Counted from the stretch's first letter, positions 9,392-18,827 are shown. The stretch is 64,000 bases of DNA from Roseinatronobacter monicus (GCF_006716865.1 NZ_VFPT01000001.1:3653001-3717000), one strand, 5' to 3'. Notes: a model not told the origin generated them from the letters alone. Program-made: numbers and translations.

Positions 9392-10059
9392 GCGTCCTCG
9401 ATCTGCACAAGATAGCCAAGCCCGCGCAGGGTGCGGATCGTCAGCCCGTGCCCGTCTAGCTTGCGCCGCAAGCGTGACACCAGCAACTCGACGGCATTCG
9501 CGTCTATATCGGCGCCAACGCCGTAAATCCGTTCGCCAAGCTGCTCTTTGGAGAGGACGCGACCGGGGTTGTCAGCGAAAGCTTCGAAAAGCGACAGCTC
9601 GCGGCGCGACAGACCGATGATGCCGTCATGGCCGGATACGCTGCGCGCAGCACGGTCGAAACAGACAGCGCCGATGGTTTCAGTGTCCCGTCGCGCTTCT
9701 GACGGGCGCCGCGCCAGTGCCCGCAGGCGGGCATGAAGTTCGACGATTTCGAAGGGTTTCACCAGATAATCATCTGCCCCGGCATCCAGCCCCACGACCC
9801 GGTCCTGCACCTGCCCTTGCGCAGTCAACATCAGCACAGGGTAGCTGTCGCCGCGCGCGCGCAGCCTGCGCAGGATATCCAGCCCGCCCAGCGTGGGTAG
9901 GTTCACGTCAAGTATTACGAGGTCAGCCCCAGTCTGCGCCAGAAAATCATCTGCATCTTGGCCGTCGTCAAGCCAGTCTACGGCGTGCCCGGCGTCTTGG
10001 AGCGCCTGAATAAGCGCGCGTGCCAGAATCGTATTGTCTTCGATCAGTACAATTCGCAC
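9388..10059 (-). CDS. tctD: OmpR/PhoB-type response regulator, TctD-like
   Basis: 223 residues. The receiver domain has acidic residues near D8 and the phospho-acceptor D51 in LVILDVNLP; K101 lies in DYLVKPFE. A winged-helix DNA-binding domain follows, ending TIRTLRGLGYLVQIEDA. First gene of the pair with the histidine kinase and divergent from tctC, so it probably activates tctC-tctAB through the intergenic region 10060-10194. Confidence 0.9.
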   Translation of the reverse strand: MRIVLIEDNTILARALIQALQDAGHAVDWLDDGQDADDFLAQTGADLVILDVNLPTLGGLDILRRLRARGDSYPVLMLTAQGQVQDRVVGLDAGADDYLVKPFEIVELHARLRALARRPSEARRDTETIGAVCFDRAARSVSGHDGIIGLSRRELSLFEAFADNPGRVLSKEQLGERIYGVGADIDANAVELLVSRLRRKLDGHGLTIRTLRGLGYLVQIEDA

Positions 10060-10125
10060 AGGGCGTTCCCGACAGAGCCAGACTGGTTTTCATGCCTGAC
10101 AGCTTGTTGACAGGTTCCGCTGCTA

Positions 10126-10174
10126 TACGCACAGTGCACGGCAGGGTTAGGAGACTCTGAATTAACTGTGCGTA
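10126..10174. promoter_or_regulatory. inverted repeat in the tctD-tctC divergent control region
   Basis: A perfect 9-bp inverted repeat, TACGCACAG (10126-10134) and CTGTGCGTA (10166-10174), lies just upstream of the tctC ribosome binding site. It could be a response-regulator operator or a leader hairpin. A TTGACA occurs at 10108-10113. Confidence 0.4.
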
Positions 10175-10194
10175 ATATGACTTGGGAGGTCAAT

Positions 10195-11298
10195 ATGTCA
10201 ATCAAATCACTCACCCGGCGCGGCGCGCTCGGGCTTTTTGCTGTGGCTTCGGCGACATTCACGCTGGGGGCTCCGGCACAGGCTCAGGTGGATTTCGCGG
10301 GACAGACAATCGAGTGGATCATTCCTTTCGGAACAGGTGGCGGCTCTGATACCTGGGCGCGTTTTAACGCCCCGTTCCTGTCACGGCATCTGCCGGGCAA
10401 CCCCACAGTTGTCGTGGTCAATGAACCCGGTGGCGGCTCCACGCGCGGCACCAATCTCTTTACGCAGCGTGCGCGTCCTGACGGGCTGACGATCCTCGGA
10501 ACATCTGGGTCAACGCAGTTCCCTTATCTTCTGGGCGATCCGCGCGTGCGCTATGAATATCAGGACTGGTCAGTCGTCATGATCGGCCCCACAGGTGGTG
10601 TGGCCTATGTCTCGCCTTCGACCGGGGTTGAGAGCATTGACGATATCGCCGAGCTGCAGGGTCAGCGACTGGTCTATGCAAGCCAAGGAGCGACATCGCT
10701 CGATCTGGTGCCCATGCTGGCTTTCAATTTGCTGGGCTTCGATGTGAACTATGTGTTCGGTTTCGGTGGGCGCGGTGACGGTCGGTTGGCCTTTGAGCGC
10801 GGCGAAGTCAATATAGACTACCAGACATCTTCGGCCTTCATTAACAACGTGACCCCGTTGGTCGAAGAGGGCACCGCTGTGCCGCTGATGTCCTGGGGCG
10901 TATTGGACGAAGACGGCAATCCGCAGCGTGACCCAACCTTCCCCGATCTGCCGATCCTGGAGGAAGTGTACGAGATGGTACATGGCGAGGCACCTTCCGG
11001 GCCGATGTATGACGCCTATAAGGCCTTTAACACGGCTGGTTTTGCTGCGCAGAAAATGGTCGTTCTGCCTGAAGGCGCATCCGATGAGCTGATCGAGACC
11101 TATCGTCAGGCATGGCGCGATGTCTTCGCCGACCCTGAGTATCAGGAAAGCTTCGAAGCTGCCCTCGGCAGCTATGAGCAAGTGACAGATGCCGGTGCCG
11201 ATGCCTTGTTCCGGGCAGGTACCACCATCGACCCCGAAGTGCGCGCAATGGTGGTCGATATGCTGACGACCGAGTATAACGTCCGACTGGGCGACTGA
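10195..11298 (+). CDS. tctC: tripartite tricarboxylate transporter substrate-binding protein (TctC family)
   Basis: 367 residues from the ATG at 10195, which follows a strong GGGAGGT. The N-terminus is a signal peptide with twin arginine (SLTRRGALGLFAVASATF, cleavage near PAQAQ). The mature part has IIPFGTGGGSDTWARF and VVNEPGGGSTRGTNLF, the ligand-binding loops of Bug/TctC proteins. It delivers a di- or tricarboxylate in the periplasm to TctAB encoded next. A hairpin terminator between tctC and tctAB suggests that tctC is made in excess. Confidence 0.92.
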   Translation: MSIKSLTRRGALGLFAVASATFTLGAPAQAQVDFAGQTIEWIIPFGTGGGSDTWARFNAPFLSRHLPGNPTVVVVNEPGGGSTRGTNLFTQRARPDGLTILGTSGSTQFPYLLGDPRVRYEYQDWSVVMIGPTGGVAYVSPSTGVESIDDIAELQGQRLVYASQGATSLDLVPMLAFNLLGFDVNYVFGFGGRGDGRLAFERGEVNIDYQTSSAFINNVTPLVEEGTAVPLMSWGVLDEDGNPQRDPTFPDLPILEEVYEMVHGEAPSGPMYDAYKAFNTAGFAAQKMVVLPEGASDELIETYRQAWRDVFADPEYQESFEAALGSYEQVTDAGADALFRAGTTIDPEVRAMVVDMLTTEYNVRLGD

Positions 11299-11306
11299 TC
11301 GTCCTC

Positions 11307-11343
11307 GCCCCCGCAACCTGATGGCTGCGGGGGCTTTCTTCTT
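11307..11343 (+). terminator. hairpin terminator/attenuator between tctC and tctAB
   Basis: A 9-bp stem, GCCCCCGCA (11307-11315) with TGCGGGGGC (11326-11334), is followed by TTTCTTCTT. It lies 9 bases after the tctC stop and would let only part of the transcripts reach the permease gene. Confidence 0.75.
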
Positions 11344-11408
11344 GCCACCCCGTGACCGCGTCGGGCCAACGCCCGCGGACGTCCATTATTTTCCGACAGG
11401 GTCCAGCC

Positions 11409-13415
11409 ATGATCGATGTCTTTCTTTCCGCCCTCGCCAACATCCTGACGCTTCAGCATATAGGATATATGATGATTGGCGTGATTGTCGGTCTGATGAT
11501 CGGTGTCTTTCCGGGGCTTGGGGGAATTGCCGGGCTCTCGCTGATGATCCCGTTCCTGTACGGCATGGACACGACTATGGCGCTGGCCATGCTGATCGGA
11601 CTGGTTGCGGTGATCCCGACCTCGGACACATTCGCATCTGTGCTGATGGGGATACCCGGCTCATCCGCGTCACAAGCCACTGTGCTAGATGGTTTCCCGA
11701 TGGCCAAACGAGGCGAGGCGGCGCGCGCATTGTCAGCGGCCTTCTTCGCCTCACTGGTGGGCGGGTTGATCGGTGCTGTGGTGTTGACGGGTTTCGTGCT
11801 GGTGGCGCGACCTGTGATTCTTGCCTTCAGTTCGGCGGAATTGTTCATGTTGTCGGTCTTCGGCTTGTCCATGGTCGGCGTGCTTGCCGGTAAATCGCTG
11901 GTAAAAGGTGTGGCCGCCTGTGCGCTGGGGCTGATCATCGGATCGGTCGGCGGGGCACCGGCCACGGGCGAGTTCCGCATGGTCTTCGGGATCGACTATC
12001 TTTATGACGGCATCCCGCTGATAATCATCGGCCTTGGCCTGTTCGCGGTGCCCGAAATCGTGGACCTGCTGCGCCGTGACCGTTCGATCTCGGAGCACAC
12101 AACACTTGGCGCGGGCTGGTTCGAGGGCATTCGCGATGTGGTCCGCAACTGGTGGCTGACGTTGCGCTGTTCCGGCATTGGCGCGCTGATCGGGGCGATT
12201 CCGGGTCTGGGTGGCACTGTGGTGGACTGGATCGCCTATGGTCATGCCGTCCAGTCGGTCAAGAAAGACCCCAAATTCGGCGAAGGCGATGTGCGCGGCG
12301 TGATCGCGCCGGAATCCGCGAATAACGCGAAAGAGGGCGGTGGGCTGCTGCCCACGCTGCTGTTCGGTATTCCCGGCGGCGGCGCGATGGCGGTTTTTCT
12401 GGGCGGGATGGTGCTTCTGGGCATCCAGCCGGGGCCATCGATGGTGGGCAGCAATCTGGATCTGACCTATACCATCGTCTGGTCGTTGGCGCTGGCCAAT
12501 GTGCTGGGCGCGGGGCTGTGCATCCTGCTTGCGATCCCGATTTCCAAGCTGACGCTGATCCCGTTCAAGCTGCTTGCGCCCTTCATGATCGCTGTCATCT
12601 GCTTTGCCGCCTTTCAGGCGACGCGTACGCTTGATGATCTGATCGTACTGCTGGCAACAGGTGTACTGGGCGTCTATATGCGCCGCTTCGGCTGGCCGCG
12701 CCCGGCACTTCTGATCGGCTTCGTGCTGGCCACGCAGGCAGAAACCTATCTCTATCAGGCCGTGCAGTTCTATGGCTGGGAATTCCTGACCCGCACTGGC
12801 GTGATGATCATCATGGGCATTACCGCAGGCTCGATCTGGCTGGGGTTGCGGGCGCGCGTGTCTGAAGCCACGCCAGCCGAGATTCTGGCAGTCGAGGCCC
12901 GCGACAGCGGCACTGGGCCTGCTGCGAATATCCGTGCGCGCGCTGCACAGATCATCTTTGCGCTTGTGGCACTGGGCTTCTTCGCTGTCGGCATTCATGA
13001 CGCGCTTCAGCAAAGCTTCCTTGGTCAGGTCTTTCCGCTGATCATGGCCAGTGCCGGGGCGGGCTTCACATTGCTGGTGCTGGCATTTCTGGTGTTTGGC
13101 AAACCCAATCATGCTGTTTCCAGCGACACAGAACATGAAGCGCAGGGTCAAGATACGCCCTTGCGCTCCACACTCGGCGCGCTTTTGTGGATCGCGCTTC
13201 TTGTGGGTTTGACTGCAGTGGCGGGTTTCATCGTCGCGCTGGTCAGCTTCTTCATCGCCTTCCTGCGCCTTCGCGCGCGGGCAAGCTGGTTGATGACCGC
13301 CATCCTGACAGCGGGATGCACGGGCTTCGTGCTGACGCTCGCATCGGCGCTGAACATGCGCTTCCCCGGCGGGCTGTTGCAAGACCTCTATCGCCTGCCC
13401 TGGCCCTTTAGCTGA
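11409..13415 (+). CDS. tctAB: fused TctA-TctB tripartite tricarboxylate transporter membrane protein
   Basis: 668 residues from the ATG giving MIDVFLSALANIL. Residues 1 to about 500 are TctA (DUF112), with GVFPGLGGIAGLSLM, GIPGSSASQATVLDGFPMAK and GAIPGLGGTVVDWIAYGHA. After a short linker near 500 a TctB-like four-helix domain (about 520-668) follows. TctA and TctB are normally separate genes. The protein is the inner-membrane permease for the ligand bound by TctC, driven by an ion gradient in the family. Confidence 0.93.
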   Translation: MIDVFLSALANILTLQHIGYMMIGVIVGLMIGVFPGLGGIAGLSLMIPFLYGMDTTMALAMLIGLVAVIPTSDTFASVLMGIPGSSASQATVLDGFPMAKRGEAARALSAAFFASLVGGLIGAVVLTGFVLVARPVILAFSSAELFMLSVFGLSMVGVLAGKSLVKGVAACALGLIIGSVGGAPATGEFRMVFGIDYLYDGIPLIIIGLGLFAVPEIVDLLRRDRSISEHTTLGAGWFEGIRDVVRNWWLTLRCSGIGALIGAIPGLGGTVVDWIAYGHAVQSVKKDPKFGEGDVRGVIAPESANNAKEGGGLLPTLLFGIPGGGAMAVFLGGMVLLGIQPGPSMVGSNLDLTYTIVWSLALANVLGAGLCILLAIPISKLTLIPFKLLAPFMIAVICFAAFQATRTLDDLIVLLATGVLGVYMRRFGWPRPALLIGFVLATQAETYLYQAVQFYGWEFLTRTGVMIIMGITAGSIWLGLRARVSEATPAEILAVEARDSGTGPAANIRARAAQIIFALVALGFFAVGIHDALQQSFLGQVFPLIMASAGAGFTLLVLAFLVFGKPNHAVSSDTEHEAQGQDTPLRSTLGALLWIALLVGLTAVAGFIVALVSFFIAFLRLRARASWLMTAILTAGCTGFVLTLASALNMRFPGGLLQDLYRLPWPFS

Positions 13416-13423
13416 GACAACAG

Positions 13424-14512
13424 ATGCAAACTGAAATACCCTTCCTGTTCATGCGGGGCGGCACGTCGCGCGGCCCATACTTCAATGCTGCAGACCTGCC
13501 AGCGAATCGTGAGCGACTGGCCGCTGTCCTGCGCGCTGTCCTTGGCTCGGGCCATCCGCTGAATATTGACGGGATCGGGGGTTCGGCAACGGTGACAACC
13601 AAGGTCGCGATCCTGTCGCGATCTGAGGTCGAAGGGGTGGATGTCGATTACTTCTTCGCGCAGGTCGACCCGATCAAGCCAGAGGTAGATTTCCGCCCGA
13701 CTTGCGGCAATATCTTGTCCGGTGTTGGTCCTGCTGCCATCGAGATGGGGCTGGTGCCAGTTAACGGGCCGCAGACGCGGTTGCGCATCCGAGCGGTCAA
13801 TACCGGCGCGCTGGTCGATGCGGTGGTGCAGACGCCTGAAGGATGTGTCAGCTATGACGGGGCGTATCGCCTTGACGGGGTTCCGGGCAGTTCGGCACCG
13901 GTGACACTCAGCTTCATGGGCACGGTGGGGACAATCTGCGGCGCGATGCTACCAACGGGCCACGCCCGCGATATGATCGAAGGGGTCGAGGTCACACTGA
14001 TCGATGTGGCCATGCCGATGGTGATTGCGCGTGCCGCCGATCTGGGCTTGCGCGGGGATGAAACGCGCGAAGAGATTGACGAGAACACCGCGCTTCTGGA
14101 ACGGGTCGAGGCTATTCGGTGCAAGGCTGGGCCGATGATGGGTCTGGGCGCGGATGTCTCGGGTTCTGTTACGCCCAAGGTCGGGCTGATTTCGGCCCCT
14201 GTCGCAGGTGGCTCGCTGCGCGCGCGCTACTTGACGCCCTGGGCCTGCCATCCCACGATGGCCGTGACAGGGGGCCAATGTCTGGCGGCCTGCGCCGTGT
14301 TGCCAGGGTCGGTGGCGGACGGGCTGGCTGTTGTGCCCGTCAAAGGGCCAGCCGCGATGCAGATCGAGCACCCGTCTGGTGCGCTGGATGTGTTGCTGGA
14401 TTTCGCTGTGACTGGCGACAGCGTGGATATCCACGCAGCGGGCCTGACGCGCACCGCAAGGTTGCTGGCGCGCGGGGGGGTGATGGTGCCGCGTGGGGTG
14501 TGGGCGCGCTAA
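13424..14512 (+). CDS. PrpF/4-oxalomesaconate tautomerase-family isomerase
   Basis: 362 residues. The N-terminal signature IPFLFMRGGTSRGPYF and the later GSATVTTKVAI and GVGPAAIEMGLV are those of the PrpF/DUF453 family. Members move a double bond in aconitate-like or oxalomesaconate acids without a cofactor. It starts 9 bases after tctAB. With TcuAB nearby, a role in aconitate or tricarballylate metabolism is likely. Confidence 0.9.
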   Translation: MQTEIPFLFMRGGTSRGPYFNAADLPANRERLAAVLRAVLGSGHPLNIDGIGGSATVTTKVAILSRSEVEGVDVDYFFAQVDPIKPEVDFRPTCGNILSGVGPAAIEMGLVPVNGPQTRLRIRAVNTGALVDAVVQTPEGCVSYDGAYRLDGVPGSSAPVTLSFMGTVGTICGAMLPTGHARDMIEGVEVTLIDVAMPMVIARAADLGLRGDETREEIDENTALLERVEAIRCKAGPMMGLGADVSGSVTPKVGLISAPVAGGSLRARYLTPWACHPTMAVTGGQCLAACAVLPGSVADGLAVVPVKGPAAMQIEHPSGALDVLLDFAVTGDSVDIHAAGLTRTARLLARGGVMVPRGVWAR

Positions 14513-14570
14513 CGGGACATGACCACGGCATATGGCGCTGCCCCGTGTTCGGGGCGGTGTTTTATTGTGG

Positions 14571-15626
14571 TTAGTTGCTGCGCTTCATCAATGCCGCCAT
14601 CCGGTAAAACCCGTGCACCATCTTGGTGTAGGGTGTCAGCACGAAAAACGCGAGCACAGCGCCCAGATGGATCGCCAGAAGCGCGGGCACGGCCCCTGTT
14701 CCGGTTACAGCATAGAGCGCCAGGCCCGTGGCCGAGACGGTGAACAGCAAAAGCACGAAGGCCATCTCGCCGCCCCAGACCTTTGCTGCGCCCAAGCCCT
14801 TGTCGGCGCGCAGTTTCAGCCAGGCCAGTGCGCCTGTGCCAAGACATAGCAATATACCCCCCGGAACCCCCAGCAGTTTCGGCGGTGACCAGAACGGGTA
14901 GGGCGCTTCCCAACCCAACCCGTAATGCATCAATGTCGCGACCGATGTCGCGGCAAAGCACATCAGAAAGCCCCAGAGCGTTGCCTGATGCGCGTGGCGG
15001 CGGGCATTAGAATAGCGCGCGCCTTGCTCGAAATTGCAGCCCTGACCGGCGCCGCCGGACAGGTTCTTCATCCGCGCGACCGATCCGCTCATGCGCTTGA
15101 GGTCCGCCCATGTGACCCAGCCGCCGCCAATCTCGCGCCAGTAGCTGCGCAGCGAGAGTGCCAGTCCAAGCAAGGGCAGCACGAAGGCTGGTGCGAAGAT
15201 CAACACCATCGCGTTATGGCTCAGATAGGCATAAAAGCCTTCGCCCGCTTCCGGTCGCAGTGCTGCCATTGCAAAGAACAGAAGCGCGAAACCGACGATC
15301 AGCGCGGCAGCAACAGCCACGCCATGCGCATGAAAGACCCGCGCAAGCGCCTGCGGGCGCGCGTGGCGTTCCCATGTGTCCTGCCGCAACTCTGCCAGCA
15401 CAGCGGGCAGGTTCAGATCGAACTCATGCGGCGGGGCATATTGGCAGGCATAGTAGCAGCCCCGGCAGTTATGGCACAGATTGGCCAGATGGGTAGCCTG
15501 CGCGGCACTCATCTCAGGCAATGAAAAGAGTTGCGGGAACACATCGCAATAGCCTTCGCAATAGCGGCAGGAATTGCAGATCTGGAACTGGCGCGCAGCT
15601 TCATCCGAGAGAGAGTTATCCAACAT
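14571..15626 (-). CDS. tcuB: tricarballylate utilisation protein B (membrane-bound iron-sulfur electron carrier)
   Basis: 351 residues from the ATG giving MLDNSLSDEAARQF, which overlaps the end of tcuA by 11 bases. Two cysteine clusters near the N-terminus (CNSCRYCEGYCDVFP; CHNCRGCYYACQYAPP) fit two [4Fe-4S] centres. Several membrane helices follow from about residue 100 on. TcuB (CobZ/CitB type) re-oxidises the flavin of TcuA and passes electrons to the quinone pool. Confidence 0.92.
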   Translation of the reverse strand: MLDNSLSDEAARQFQICNSCRYCEGYCDVFPQLFSLPEMSAAQATHLANLCHNCRGCYYACQYAPPHEFDLNLPAVLAELRQDTWERHARPQALARVFHAHGVAVAAALIVGFALLFFAMAALRPEAGEGFYAYLSHNAMVLIFAPAFVLPLLGLALSLRSYWREIGGGWVTWADLKRMSGSVARMKNLSGGAGQGCNFEQGARYSNARRHAHQATLWGFLMCFAATSVATLMHYGLGWEAPYPFWSPPKLLGVPGGILLCLGTGALAWLKLRADKGLGAAKVWGGEMAFVLLLFTVSATGLALYAVTGTGAVPALLAIHLGAVLAFFVLTPYTKMVHGFYRMAALMKRSN

Positions 15627-16986
15627 AGGCGGCGGCCTCCTGTCCTGCGATACGTCCGAATACTGTGCCAATGGTCATCCCGAAACCTGCCAGATAGCCC
15701 TGACCGAGGATCGAGCCTGCCATGATCTCGCCCGCCGCCCAGACATTCGGCAGCAGACCATGCGCGCCCTGCACCTGTGCGCGTTCCGTCACTTTCAGCC
15801 CCAGATAGGTGAAGGTCACACCGGGGCGCAGCATGTAGCCGTAATAGGGCGGCGTATCGAGCGGACGCGCCCAGTTGGTCTTGGGCGGCTCCAGCCCGTC
15901 AGTGGCCAACCCGTCCAGCACGCCCGGTGTGAAGCTGCCGTCGCGGCAGGCGGCGTTATACTCTGCAACCGTCTGGCGTAACGCATCCCCCGAAAGCCCG
16001 AGAAGTTGCGCCAAACCTTCGATCGTGTCAGCCTTCACCGGGGCAAAAACCGGCGGCATGAACAACCCCTGCGCTTTTTGGTCGGTGATGGCATAGGCGA
16101 TCTGATCGGGCTGCGCTGCCACCAGTCGCCCCCAGATCGCATAGCGTTTGGGCCAGACATCCTCGCCTTCGTCATAGAAGCGGGCAGCGTCGCGGTTGAC
16201 CACCAGCGCATAGGGCACACAATCCAGCCGTGTCACGATGCCGCCGTCGAATTTCGGCGCGCGCCCGTCAATGGCGACACAATGGCATTGCGTAGGATCA
16301 CCCACCGACACCGCGCCCTGATCGAGCACATCGCGCAACACCACACCGCGATTATAGGGCGTGCCGCGGATCAGGAAATTCGCGGCTTCTGGCCCCCAAG
16401 CGCGGGTCAGCCAGTCCAGATCGGCCTGAAACCCGCCAGAGGCCAGAACCACGGCCCGCCCCTCGATGCGGGTGCCATCAGCGAGGATGGCCGCCGTAAA
16501 GCGACCCTCGCCGATATCAACCTGACGAACTTCAGCATTGTAGCGGATGGTGACGCCCAAGTCCTCGGCGCAGGCATAATATGCATTTACCAATGCCTTA
16601 CCGCCGCCAAGGAAAAACGCATTGGTGCGGTCCAGCGACAGGGTGCCGGACAGTGAGCCCTGAAAGATCACGCCATGCCGCTCCATCCAAGGCAGGCAGG
16701 TTTCACTTTCGCGAATGGCCAGACGGGCAAGGTCCGGGTCTGTCTGACCCTTGGTCACGCGCAGCAGGTCGTCGTAATATTCGGCCTCATCGTAAGTGTC
16801 TGTCAGGACAGACAGCGGCCCCTGATGCATACAGCGGAAATTCCGCGTATGGCGCGAATTGCCGCCGCGCATATGCTCGGGCGCTGCTTCGAGGATGATC
16901 ACATCCGCGCCTGCTTCGGCTGCCTCTATCGCAGCGCAAAGCGCCGCATTGCCACCGCCGATGATCACCACATCATATTGCGACAT
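15616..16986 (-). CDS. tcuA: FAD-dependent tricarballylate dehydrogenase
   Basis: 456 residues from the ATG giving MSQYDVVIIGGGNAAL, preceded by GGAGG. The dinucleotide motif VVIIGGGNAALCAAIEAAEAG is at the N-terminus. The C-terminal flavin region (PNVWAAGEIMAGSILGQGY) is typical of fumarate reductase-like flavoproteins. TcuA oxidises tricarballylate to cis-aconitate. The gene lies between the GntR regulator (14-base overlap) and tcuB (11-base overlap), so the three are one operon. Confidence 0.92.
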   Translation of the reverse strand: MSQYDVVIIGGGNAALCAAIEAAEAGADVIILEAAPEHMRGGNSRHTRNFRCMHQGPLSVLTDTYDEAEYYDDLLRVTKGQTDPDLARLAIRESETCLPWMERHGVIFQGSLSGTLSLDRTNAFFLGGGKALVNAYYACAEDLGVTIRYNAEVRQVDIGEGRFTAAILADGTRIEGRAVVLASGGFQADLDWLTRAWGPEAANFLIRGTPYNRGVVLRDVLDQGAVSVGDPTQCHCVAIDGRAPKFDGGIVTRLDCVPYALVVNRDAARFYDEGEDVWPKRYAIWGRLVAAQPDQIAYAITDQKAQGLFMPPVFAPVKADTIEGLAQLLGLSGDALRQTVAEYNAACRDGSFTPGVLDGLATDGLEPPKTNWARPLDTPPYYGYMLRPGVTFTYLGLKVTERAQVQGAHGLLPNVWAAGEIMAGSILGQGYLAGFGMTIGTVFGRIAGQEAAAYVG

Positions 16987-17677
16987 CGTTGCCTCCGTCA
17001 TGGTCCGAGAGCTCCATCAATCCTGCCTCGCGCAACTGACGCAATCGGATGCGATGCGCGGCTTCGATATGCGTGCGCATCGTCGCTTCCGCCTGGTCGC
17101 CTTCCCGTGACCTAAGTGCCTGAAGTAGCGCCTCATGCTCTTGCGCTGCACTTTTGCTGCGCACCGGATCATACAAGGTGGAAGGTCCGAGTATCAGCAG
17201 CGTGCGCGCCATCGCGCCTATAGCACGCCTGAGATATCGATTCTTGGCCGCATTTATCAGCGCTGCGTGAAATTGACGGTTCAGGCGCGCAGTATCCGCG
17301 GAATCAACGCTGGCGGTCATTTCAGCATTGATTTCAGTCAGTTCGCGCAGTTCCAGATCCGAGGCCGCGCGCGCCGCAAGCCGTGCGGCCGTGCCTTCCA
17401 GCACTGCGCGCATTTCGTATAATTCCATCACTTCGGCATAGCTCAGACGCCGCAGACTGGCCCCCTGGCGCGGCAAATGTTCAACCAGACCATCCGCTTC
17501 CAGACGCCGTATCGCTTCGCGGATCGGCGTTCGCGAGATACCCAGCCGTTTGGCAAGTTCAACCTCCCGCAGGCGCGCACCGGGAGGAAGCGTGCCAAGG
17601 CGGATATCTTCCAGCAAACGGTCATAAGCGCTCTGACCTTGCGGCAAGTCGTGGGTGGCGTCAGACGGATTACGCAT
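16973..17677 (-). CDS. GntR-family (FCD domain) transcriptional regulator
   Basis: 234 residues from the ATG giving MRNPSDATHDLPQG, which follows a GAGG; an upstream in-frame start at 17731 lacks one. The winged helix contains LAKRLGISRTPIREAIRRLE and GLVEHLPRQGASL. The all-helical FCD ligand domain follows (ELYEMRAVLEGTAARLAA; FHAALINAAKNRYL). It is co-transcribed with tcuAB and divergent from the AbrB permease. It most likely represses both through the palindromes at 17712-17741. In Salmonella the tcu regulator is LysR-type, so the control here differs. Confidence 0.9.
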   Translation of the reverse strand: MRNPSDATHDLPQGQSAYDRLLEDIRLGTLPPGARLREVELAKRLGISRTPIREAIRRLEADGLVEHLPRQGASLRRLSYAEVMELYEMRAVLEGTAARLAARAASDLELRELTEINAEMTASVDSADTARLNRQFHAALINAAKNRYLRRAIGAMARTLLILGPSTLYDPVRSKSAAQEHEALLQALRSREGDQAEATMRTHIEAAHRIRLRQLREAGLMELSDHDGGNDVAI

Positions 17678-17711
17678 ATCTGCCTCGTGGCATACGGAAG
17701 GATAATTTTTA

Positions 17712-17741
17712 TTGCATACACTTGGATACAATAGTATTCAA
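17712..17741. promoter_or_regulatory. two overlapping 20-bp palindromes, probable GntR operators
   Basis: TTGGATACAATAGTATTCAA (17722-17741) and TTGCATACACTTGGATACAA (17712-17731) are each imperfect palindromes with TTG-n-ATAC / GTAT-n-CAA half-sites. They share one half-site. They sit exactly in the 88-base gap between the divergent regulator and permease genes. The fit to FCD-type GntR operators is inferred. Confidence 0.6.
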
Positions 17742-17765
17742 GGCATATCAACGAAGAGTTCCGCA

Positions 17766-18803
17766 ATGCTGACACGCGCCCGCCTTCTGACCTTTGCCAT
17801 TGCCGCTCTGGGCGTCGCGCTGTTCGATTTTCTGGGGCTGCCCCTGCCTTTTCTGTTCGGACCGATGTTTGCCTGCCTTGCGGCGGCACTTGCCGGGGTA
17901 AAGATGCAGGGCGCCGGGCAGATCTCTGTCGCCGCGCGCACTGTGCTCGGGGTGGCGGTCGGGGCCTCGATCACGCCCGCGATCTTGGGTCAGGTGCCGT
18001 TGATGGCAATCACTTTGGCTATGATGCCGGTCTATATTGCACTTATTGGTATGATCGGGGTGCCGTTCTTTCAGCGCATCTGTGGATTTGACCGGGTGAC
18101 AAGCTATTACGCCGCCATGCCGGGCGGGTTTCAGGATATGGTGTTGTTCGGGCAAGAAGCCGGTGGCAACCCCCGCGCTTTGTCGTTGATCCATGCTACA
18201 CGGGTTCTGGTGATCGTGACACTGGTACCAATCCTGCTGACCGGGCCCTTCGGCCTGAGCCTTGACCAGCCAATTGGCGCACCCGCCCGCGCGCTGCCGT
18301 TGCATGAGATGGCCATCATGATCGTGATTGCCCTGATCGGCTGGAAGGGCGGCGAGCGTGTCGGATTGTTTGGGGCGGCGATCCTTGGACCGATGATTCT
18401 GGCTGCGGCCCTGTCGCTGGGTGATATCCTTCACAACCGCCCACCGGCAGAGGCGATCATGGCCGCGCAGTTCTTTATCGGCATGGGAATCGGCATGCAG
18501 TTTCGCGGCGTGACTTTCGGTGAGTTGCGGCATGATGTTGCGGCAGGGGCAGCTTTTGCCCTGATCCTTTCCATACTGGCCGGGGGGTTCACCTTGCTGG
18601 CCTACAAAATCGGTGACGTGCCAATGCTGGAGGCGTTCTTGTCCTTCGCCCCCGGAGGTCAGGCAGAAATGACCGTATTGGCGATTGTAGCAGGTGCAGA
18701 TCTTGGTTTCATCGTAGTACACCACCTGATGCGCCTGATCGTTGTGATCATCGGCGCGCCAATCATGGCGCGGCTGATCTGGAGAAAGGTGGACCGGTCC
18801 TGA
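17766..18803 (+). CDS. AbrB-family membrane permease
   Basis: 345 residues from the ATG giving MLTRARLLTFAIAALG. About ten hydrophobic segments lie in two similar halves. The family glycine motifs are visible in LPLPFLFGPMFACLAAALAG and again in GLFGAAILGPMILAAAL, plus FAPGGQAEMTVLAI. AbrB proteins are poorly characterised putative carboxylate or amine transporters. Divergent arrangement with a GntR-tcuAB operon suggests a second uptake system for a related acid. Confidence 0.85.
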   Translation: MLTRARLLTFAIAALGVALFDFLGLPLPFLFGPMFACLAAALAGVKMQGAGQISVAARTVLGVAVGASITPAILGQVPLMAITLAMMPVYIALIGMIGVPFFQRICGFDRVTSYYAAMPGGFQDMVLFGQEAGGNPRALSLIHATRVLVIVTLVPILLTGPFGLSLDQPIGAPARALPLHEMAIMIVIALIGWKGGERVGLFGAAILGPMILAAALSLGDILHNRPPAEAIMAAQFFIGMGIGMQFRGVTFGELRHDVAAGAAFALILSILAGGFTLLAYKIGDVPMLEAFLSFAPGGQAEMTVLAIVAGADLGFIVVHHLMRLIVVIIGAPIMARLIWRKVDRS

Positions 18804-18827
18804 CGAGCGGGGCGATGACGACCCGTC

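Noticed and set aside
11751..13382. Long minus-strand frame opposite tctAB
   Set aside because: Its composition (His, Gln, Arg rich) is typical of antisense to membrane-protein codons; the plus strand encodes recognisable TctA/TctB.
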